Shown: one piece after another, positions 60,201 through 64,000 of the stretch
Layout: every line of letters starts with the position of its first letter
Numbering within the stretch: the stretch's first letter is position 1
NCBI GenBank assembly: GCA_014584575.1
Contig: JACTMP010000054.1
Coordinates: 120,839 to 184,838, forward strand
Length of the DNA: 64,000 nt
Reading direction: 5' to 3'
Source of the DNA: Chloroflexota bacterium
GTDB lineage: Bacteria > Chloroflexota > Anaerolineae > Promineifilales > Promineifilaceae
The notes under the pieces: model-generated
The model's input: the letters and a program-made list of their open reading frames with translations, nothing else
Database searches by the model: none
Told to the model about the DNA's origin: nothing
Position numbers and translations under genes: made by a program

Positions 60201-61470
60201 GAAAGGTGGTGCGAATTTGCTCGCCCACCAGGTGAATGAGTGCATCCAGTTCCAGTTGGGCAGATAACACCTGGCTGATCTCATTGACGGTGGTCAGTTC
60301 AGCCGCCTGACGGCGTGTTTCTTCCAGCAACGCCTGGGTTTGGGCAAACAAATGGGCGTTTTGCGCCGTTGCCGCTACCTGGAACACGATGGTTTCCGCC
60401 AGACGAAGTTGTCCCATGCTGAGGGTGCGCCCCTTTTCCAGAATATCAATACCCAACGTGCCAATCACATCCTGCCCGGCGAAAATGGGCAAAAGGGCCA
60501 GCGTTTCCACCTTTTGCAGGCGCAGCAAAGCGTGGACGGCTTCTGTTTCTGGCGCATGTTGGGCATCCTGCACGATGAGGGAATGTCGTTGTGATAATAC
60601 CCTTTGCGTAAGGGCGTTGTCTTCGACCATTATTTCGACGCCTAATGCGCTGCGGGCGATTGTTTCATCGTATTGTTCAGCGACCACAACCAGCCGGTCA
60701 CGGCTGGCATTGAACAAGGCAATACGCACCTGGCTCACATTCAGCGCCCTGGCCAATTCTGTGACCACCACCTGCATCACTTCGTGCAAATCCAGCGTGC
60801 CGGCGGCCGTGGAAACCACCTTGTTGATGACGGTCAGTTCGGCCATGCGCTGCCGGCTTTCGGCCAGCAGGCGGTTGGTTTCTTCAAACAGGCGGGCGTT
60901 TTCGATGGCCACGGCGATGGTGACGGCGATGGTTTGCAGGAATTCGATGTGACGTTCGTTGAAGGAGCTGTCATTTTCTACGGCCAATACGCCAATGATC
61001 TTGTTGGCGGCGATGAGGGGCAGCCCTAACCAGGTGGAAAGGTGTTCGCCGACGATGACGGTGGTGATCTCTTTGCGAATGGGGTCGTTTTGGGCGGAGA
61101 CGTATAACATCTGGCGTGTCTGGATGACCCGGCCGCTGTAACCCACGCTTAATGGTTGGGGCGGAATGTTAGACAGGTCTACTTCGAGGCCCAGTTCGTA
61201 GCCATATATCCAGTGGAGCAGGGTGCCTTCTTCGTTTAACAGGAAGATGGACATGCCGGTGGCGGGCACGATGGACATGATTTCGCGGCGGGCGCCTTCA
61301 AAGACGTGGCGCAGGTCGGGGGCTTCGGCCAGCAGCAGGCCAATGCGGTTGGTGGCGGCCAGTTCGGCTTCGCGCTGGCGGTATTGTTCCTGGAGTTGGA
61401 CCACGGCCGTAGATAATTCGGCCAGTGACCATTCTTGTGTTTCTTCAAAATTCGTAAACGAATCAGTCAT
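57265..61470 (-). CDS. Hybrid histidine kinase with five GAF domains and two receivers
   Basis: A 1401-residue soluble sensor kinase with no membrane segment. A short coiled-coil leads to five successive GAF domains (roughly 40-200, 225-390, 405-560, 575-740, 755-905), several recognisable by WLGLPLIA-NKIIGVLAVEN, YLGVPITVNNQAIGVVSV and IGVGFVGHVVQTGVAEIV-type blocks. Then HisKA (MSHELRTPLNAIIGF), HATPase_c (DSGIGIAPDAIGRVFEEFQQ) and two receivers (Asp in IVLDIIMPYKDGW; Asp in IILLDLMMPNLDGF). The second receiver lacks the usual K-P after its fourth strand. I set the start at 61470, with AGGA eight bases upstream; the frame opens at 61485. Ligands of the GAFs are unknown. Confidence 0.88.
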   Translation of the reverse strand: MTDSFTNFEETQEWSLAELSTAVVQLQEQYRQREAELAATNRIGLLLAEAPDLRHVFEGARREIMSIVPATGMSIFLLNEEGTLLHWIYGYELGLEVDLSNIPPQPLSVGYSGRVIQTRQMLYVSAQNDPIRKEITTVIVGEHLSTWLGLPLIAANKIIGVLAVENDSSFNERHIEFLQTIAVTIAVAIENARLFEETNRLLAESRQRMAELTVINKVVSTAAGTLDLHEVMQVVVTELARALNVSQVRIALFNASRDRLVVVAEQYDETIARSALGVEIMVEDNALTQRVLSQRHSLIVQDAQHAPETEAVHALLRLQKVETLALLPIFAGQDVIGTLGIDILEKGRTLSMGQLRLAETIVFQVAATAQNAHLFAQTQALLEETRRQAAELTTVNEISQVLSAQLELDALIHLVGEQIRTTFHADLAYVALHDPHTNMVHFVYQYGEEMESRPFGKGLTERIITTGQPLLINKDLAGQHVKLKTERIGKHSRSYLGVPITVNNQAIGVVSVQSITEEGRFTEDDLRLLTTIAATVGQAIHNAQLYEETRRHADEMAALAEIGNEIATTQDLKPVLEQIVRRIQELMRVHDIALMLFDKENNVFRTYVARGDYVDALKANPIRMGEGITGSIAQSGVAEIVNYPISDPRAIHIDGTPDPEEDDEGIMAAPLVIHGEVIGVIMLWRKHSEGLFMQAELHFLSSVARQVANAIESGRLYLETQRHANEMAALAEVSQDISATLDLQTVMERIASHAHNLLHGHTSAVYLLRDDGRTLQPITAVGEIATAVLTFPTQIGVGFVGHVVQTGVAEIVQDTVRDVRRVHLKGTKETAVGEKLLAAPLLFQHKAVGAMVVWRSPDDPQFTVAELEFLVNLAQQAAIAIENARLFSEAQQARAAAEAANKAKSAFLANMSHELRTPLNAIIGFTRLVQRRGAQYLPEKQVDNLDKVLISAEHLLGLINTILDIAKIEAGRMDVQPSAFDLEPLVDVCLQTTRPLVKSDQVLLQKEIIPGIPRLFTDQEKVKQILLNLLSNAAKFTHDGHITVRAFSQENAVIISIADSGIGIAPDAIGRVFEEFQQADSSTTRQYGGTGLGLPISLHLARLLGGDLAVESEEGAGSIFTLRLPLHYASRAETTGKEWPATAVTSPSTKPVVLAIDDNPDVIYLLQENLAEAGYQVIGALSGEDGLRKARALRPYAIVLDIIMPYKDGWQVLHELKTDPTTRHIPVVMLTIVDKKDLGYRLGAADYLVKPFDSEAVLEVLNRLPVANGRTDAARLLVVDDDPQVADMVTQMLEERPYHIDTAADGHIALRLIEQNPPDIILLDLMMPNLDGFGVIEQLRQHPEHHKIPVIILTAKALSGDEAHHLRQSVSQIMQKQGLKEEHLIHELQLALRELGDEVSR

Positions 61471-61621
61471 AGACATTTCCTGCAAATAAGGCGCGGAGAG
61501 AATGATGGTTCAATTGGTTGTGGTGGTTTTGTGTGCGCATTAGTTTGAGTCGGATACCTGTATGATTATAAAGCGAACTGCCTTATTTGCATCCTTACCT
61601 AAGTCACAAGATTGAGGGGAG

Positions 61622-61657
61622 GGGAGTGAGGGGGTACGGCCGTACCCCCTCACTCCC
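61622..61657. repeat. 36-base perfect palindrome centred on ACGGCCGT
   Basis: Arms GGGAGTGAGGGGGT and ACCCCCTCACTCCC flank the octamer ACGGCCGT with no unpaired base. It is the longest palindrome built around the octamer in this window. Confidence 0.9.
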
Positions 61658-61662
61658 TCCCC

Positions 61663-61734
61663 AATCAACCAGCATTAACCTGAAAACTTTGGCAGCCTGG
61701 TACGCTCGTGTACCTGACGATGATGTTAGCAAGT
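61663..61734. repeat. Direct repeat flanking brnTA, left copy
   Basis: AATCAACCAG, CTTTGGCAGC, GTGTACCTGACGATG and TTAGCAAGT blocks occur in this order and again in the same orientation at 62423-62504. Confidence 0.75.
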
Positions 61735-61806
61735 GGGCGGTGGGGTGGGTACGGCCGTTAGAGGGTCAGGTTTCAGTCAGATGCCATAACTACCATCCTT
61801 GACGAG

Positions 61807-61822
61807 TGCATAATTATATGCA
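61807..61822 (+). promoter_or_regulatory. Operator-like palindrome before brnT
   Basis: TGCATA-ATTA-TATGCA, a perfect inverted repeat in A/T-rich sequence, lies 12 bases before the brnT start. BrnA proteins of the ribbon-helix-helix type repress their own operon, so this is the best candidate site. Confidence 0.5.
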
Positions 61823-61833
61823 TAATTTTGTCC

Positions 61834-62103
61834 ATGCGATTCAGTTGGCATGAGTCAAAACGACAAACAGCCCTCAAAAAACGAGGGTTGGACTTTGCGC
61901 AGGCCGAACAAGTTTTCTTGGGTCCTACATTCACCTTTGAGGATGACCGCAAAGATTATGGTGAGCAACGTTGGGTCACACTTGGCCTGTTGAGAGAAAA
62001 GGTCGTGGTTATTGTGCATACGGAAACCGATAATGAAATTCGTGTTATTTCCATGCGTGAGGCAGATAAAGATGAGCAACTCCTATTCTTCTCCAACTAT
62101 TGA
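61834..62103 (+). CDS. brnT: BrnT-family toxin
   Basis: An 89-residue RelE-fold ribonuclease toxin. BrnT features are RFSWHESKRQTALKKRGLDFAQAEQVF, the FEDDRKDYGEQRWVTLG segment, VVVIVHTE, and IRVISMREADKDEQ at the end (His, Arg and Glu residues used in catalysis). The leftmost possible start is a TTG at 61828; ATG 61834 fits the family better. No ribosome-binding site is evident. Its 3' end overlaps brnA by 32 bases, so antitoxin translation is coupled to toxin translation, the usual toxin-first order of this family. Confidence 0.87.
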   Translation: MRFSWHESKRQTALKKRGLDFAQAEQVFLGPTFTFEDDRKDYGEQRWVTLGLLREKVVVIVHTETDNEIRVISMREADKDEQLLFFSNY

Positions 62104-62380
62104 TGATGACGAAGACGAATACCCCAAAGTGACACAGGGTGACTTTGATCGGGCTACCTTCCGGGTCGGACTAAAGCCAGCCCCGCGCAAACGACGGGTA
62201 ACAATTTTATTGGACACTGTGCTAATTGAGTATTTCCGAGAGAAAGCCGGTGAACGGGGGTATCAAACATTGATCAATGAGACTTTGCGGCAAGCGATTG
62301 CGCGTGATGATCTTGAGGAAACTCTGCGGCGCATTGTCAGTGAAGAATTGAATAAGACCTTATCAGAAATTATGGCGTAG
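62072..62380 (+). CDS. brnA: BrnA-family antitoxin
   Basis: A 102-residue protein. The acidic N-terminus (PTIDDDEDEYPKVTQGDFDRATFRVG) wraps the toxin in known complexes. The central KRRVTILLDTVLIEYFREKAGERGYQTLINETLRQAI is the ribbon-helix-helix DNA-binding and dimerisation unit. A helical tail follows. ATG 62072 lies inside the end of brnT; the frame is open from 62012 but that part is out of family. It should bind BrnT and the palindrome at 61807. Confidence 0.87.
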   Translation: MSNSYSSPTIDDDEDEYPKVTQGDFDRATFRVGLKPAPRKRRVTILLDTVLIEYFREKAGERGYQTLINETLRQAIARDDLEETLRRIVSEELNKTLSEIMA

Positions 62381-62422
62381 TCTGGCACACGGCCGTGCCC
62401 CTTCCTCCCCTTCTCTCTTCCC

Positions 62423-62504
62423 TAACCAACCAGGAGGCTTTGGCAGCATAATACGTTCAAATGAGGTCACGGCCGTGACCGTGTACCTGACGATGTTAGA
62501 AAGT
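62423..62504. repeat. Direct repeat flanking brnTA, right copy
   Basis: The same ordered blocks as at 61663-61734 (CTTTGGCAGC, GTGTACCTGACGATG, TTAGAAAGT), with an extra palindrome GGTCACGGCCGTGACC between them. Together the copies bracket the brnTA operon. Confidence 0.72.
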
Positions 62505-62563
62505 AGTAGGGGGTGGTCACGGCCGTGTCCACCACATTCTCCCACTTCTGTTATAATGCCTTC

Positions 62564-62680
62564 ATGTTCGCCCCCTTAAAAGACAAAACTTACTTCGACC
62601 AGGTGCGCGTCAATCCTGATATTGGCGCCATCTACTGGCCAAATGAAGCAGATCTGGGAAGCTCATGCAAACACCATTGA
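62564..62680 (+). pseudogene. DUF2442-like fragment, truncated at both ends
   Basis: An ATG-initiated frame of 38 codons reads MFAPLKDKTYFDQVRVN, then PDIGAIYWPNEADL, which matches the C-terminal half of DUF2442 proteins (PLkd...F..V.v....G.i.WPN.ADl). The usual N-terminal half of about 30-40 residues is absent and the normal D-P-D-x-L-Y end is replaced by GSSCKHH. The frame overlaps the start of the next gene by 16 bases. It is most likely the relic of a small antitoxin-type gene cut by rearrangement, although it may still be translated. Confidence 0.6.
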
Positions 62681-63462
62681 CGTTCAGTGATGTTTTGGTC
62701 AAGCGACCCCCGCCGCGCGGGATTGATGCCGTTTGCCAGCTCCAGCATTTTGCTATCGTCACCTACGCCGTCGCGCCGGAGCGGTTTGCGAGCCTTATCC
62801 CCGGCAGGTTTAAACTTTTAGAAGTGGAGATAAACGGCCGTGCCCAGGCTCTACTCTCCGTTGTTCCTTTTCTGGACGTGGATTTCACTTCCGCCGTTTT
62901 TCCGTTTCCCAAGTTTCAGATGGGCCAGACGAACTATCGCATCTACATCGTGGATACGGTCACGGGTGAGCGTAGTGTCTGGTTTCTGGGCACGACGCTT
63001 GACTCGTGGACGGTGGTCGTCCCCCGGCAAATCTGGAGGTTGCCCTGGCATCCCGGCCACATCACCTTTGACTGTGCAGATGACGCGCAGACTGGCCGGT
63101 ACAGCCGGTATCATATGCGGACGGAGGCGGAGTGGGCGCCAGCCGTGGTTGAATTGCGCCAGGACACGGAGTTACCCCTGAGCCTGCCGGGATTTCCAGA
63201 TACAGAGAGTGGGCTTGCCTACCTGACACATCCGCTGGTGAGTTTTTATCATCGCCGCGACGGCCGTGTGGGGACGTATCGGGTATGGCATGAACAACTA
63301 ATGGTGCAGCCAGCCAGTCTGATCAAAGCGAACTTTGGTTTGCTCAGCCGAACCGGTTTGGTCTCGGAAGAGGAGCAGCAGACGCCCCACAGCGTCCTGG
63401 TGCAGCCAATCGTGGAATTCACCATCTATCTGCCGCCTAAAATTGTGGCGTCGGCAAGCTAA
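62665..63462 (+). CDS. DUF2071-like (YqjF/COG3361) protein
   Basis: A 265-residue protein resembling the acetoacetate-decarboxylase-like DUF2071 group: FAIVTYAVAPERFASLIPGRFKLLEVEINGRAQALLSVVPFLDVDF, QTNYRIYIVDTVTGERSVWFLGTTLDSW, RLPWHPGHI and a C-terminal HPLVSFYHRRDGRVGTYRVWHEQL. Biochemical function of the group is unsettled. The N-terminal block VAPERFASLIPGRFKL is the region that holds the entry of the ligand pocket. The start ATG 62665 lies within the end of the DUF2442 fragment; sequence before it (GGGAAGCTC) is only a weak ribosome-binding site. No functional link with neighbours is visible. Confidence 0.72.
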   Translation: MQTPLTFSDVLVKRPPPRGIDAVCQLQHFAIVTYAVAPERFASLIPGRFKLLEVEINGRAQALLSVVPFLDVDFTSAVFPFPKFQMGQTNYRIYIVDTVTGERSVWFLGTTLDSWTVVVPRQIWRLPWHPGHITFDCADDAQTGRYSRYHMRTEAEWAPAVVELRQDTELPLSLPGFPDTESGLAYLTHPLVSFYHRRDGRVGTYRVWHEQLMVQPASLIKANFGLLSRTGLVSEEEQQTPHSVLVQPIVEFTIYLPPKIVASAS

Positions 63463-63521
63463 CAACTCGACGTTCGCTTAAATTTTGCGAATAAAATCAA
63501 ATTTGGTATACCTACCATATA

Positions 63522-64000
63522 ATGGTGGATATCAACAACATCGATGCACAAATAGAAAATATTGACCAATTACCCGTCATCTATGGATTGCTCCAAAAGA
63601 TGAACATACAAGCAACGATTGACAAAACCATCCAACCATACGGTAACTGGCCTTCCGCGAATGCCTGCACCTGCCCGCGTATGGTGTATCGGCGTAACAA
63701 GGAAATTGTCCCGGCACAGGGACAGTTGGTTGAGGGCGACAGCAAGATGGGCGCCTTGCCGCCCCGTGCGTTTATCGTCAGCTGTGGCGACCATTACTTG
63801 ACTCCTCTGGCTCATTTGAAAGATGAACCGAACCTGTTCCCGAGGTTTATGTGCAAAGAGATGACCATGCTCAGGGTCTTTTTCATTTGCTACCAATTGC
63901 TGCCCGCCTGTTGGCTTTGGGCGATTATACTGCCAAAGAAGTCTTGGCTCAGGAAAAAGAGGAGTTGACCGGCATTTTCCCTGGCAACCCCAAGCGGGGC
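63522..64000 (+). pseudogene. Decayed DUF4277/IS1634-like transposase, running off the window
   Basis: The first 40 codons (IDNI-type IENIDQLPVIYGLLQKMNIQATIDKTI) match the N-terminus of DUF4277-containing IS1634-type transposases. The same frame then jumps to a central transposase segment (LVEGDSKMGALPPRAFIVSCGDHYLTPLAH), with the intervening part missing. Near 63870-63890 the plausible frame shifts: the better reading becomes LLPIAARLLALGDYTAKEVL and continues to the window end, while the first frame stops at 63968. At least one deletion and one frameshift are therefore present, so this copy is not functional. No terminal inverted repeat was found within the window. Confidence 0.75.

Larger units (their letters stand above)
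61471..61833. other. Divergent spacer upstream of brnTA
   Basis: 363 bases with no gene. It holds a palindrome centred on the ACGGCCGT octamer (61622-61657), the first copy of a direct repeat that flanks brnTA (61663-61734), another octamer at about 61751, and an operator-like palindrome (61807-61822). The promoter of the five-GAF kinase should lie at its left end, where TATAAT-like A/T-rich sequence is seen near 61555-61575. Confidence 0.6.

Noticed and set aside
2..64000. tRNA or rRNA genes
   Set aside because: I looked for cloverleaf-like spacing and the TTCRANY loop in the spacers and for rRNA landmarks and found none. A covariance-model search would be needed to exclude divergent ncRNA.

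Overview
The window looks like one contig of a GC-rich, free-living bacterium, most probably a Chloroflexota member of the Anaerolineae/Caldilineae type. This is an inference. It rests on very large kinase-ATPase-GAF-histidine kinase proteins, an EAD/STAND protein pair, a secreted repeat protein ending in a YLP-type tail, a Cys-to-Asp MurA, and intergenic DNA packed with short hairpin repeats. No rRNA, tRNA or CRISPR array was found.

Layout. 1-6.1 kb: the end of a secreted repeat protein, then a four-gene glucosylglycerate-type module (GT4, a USP-GpgS fusion, a histidine phosphatase, a second GT4). 6.2-14.7 kb: murA, a monooxygenase-like protein, a YcaQ-like glycosylase, an F420-type oxidoreductase, epimerases and hypothetical proteins. 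14.7-21.2 kb: a lysyl-oxidase-domain lipoprotein, then an accessory island with a Phd/VapC pair, a small protein plus HNH nuclease pair, three copies of a hairpin repeat, and an AT-rich GHKL ATPase-nuclease fusion. 21.3-30.5 kb: a PLP enzyme and a potassium/pH block (NhaP2-type antiporter, KhtT-KhtU, an odd APC-like permease, a KimA-like permease). 31-43 kb: aminoadipate-semialdehyde-type dehydrogenase, a duplicated spacer, an EAD plus NB-ARC/TPR (STAND) pair, an aminotransferase, a MocR regulator, EamA exporters and AzlCD. 43-61.5 kb: a leftward signalling island with a universal stress protein, a Na/Pi-type transporter, a REC-cyclase, two tandem trifunctional kinases, an orphan receiver and a five-GAF hybrid kinase. 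61.8-64 kb: BrnT/BrnA, a DUF2442 fragment, a DUF2071-like protein and a decayed transposase.

Two genome-scale signatures cut across this. (1) The octamer ACGGCCGT recurs every few hundred bases, in coding and noncoding DNA and in any reading frame. (2) Most spacers carry stacks of 7-bp (sometimes 8-bp) units of many unrelated sequences but constant period. They often fold into hairpins and often contain the stop codon of the preceding gene. Other palindromic elements have been inserted in frame into genes. The best candidates for undescribed biology are the heptad elements, the octamer, the GHKL-nuclease fusion with its cassette-like surroundings, the EAD/STAND pair, and the USP-GpgS fusion cluster.
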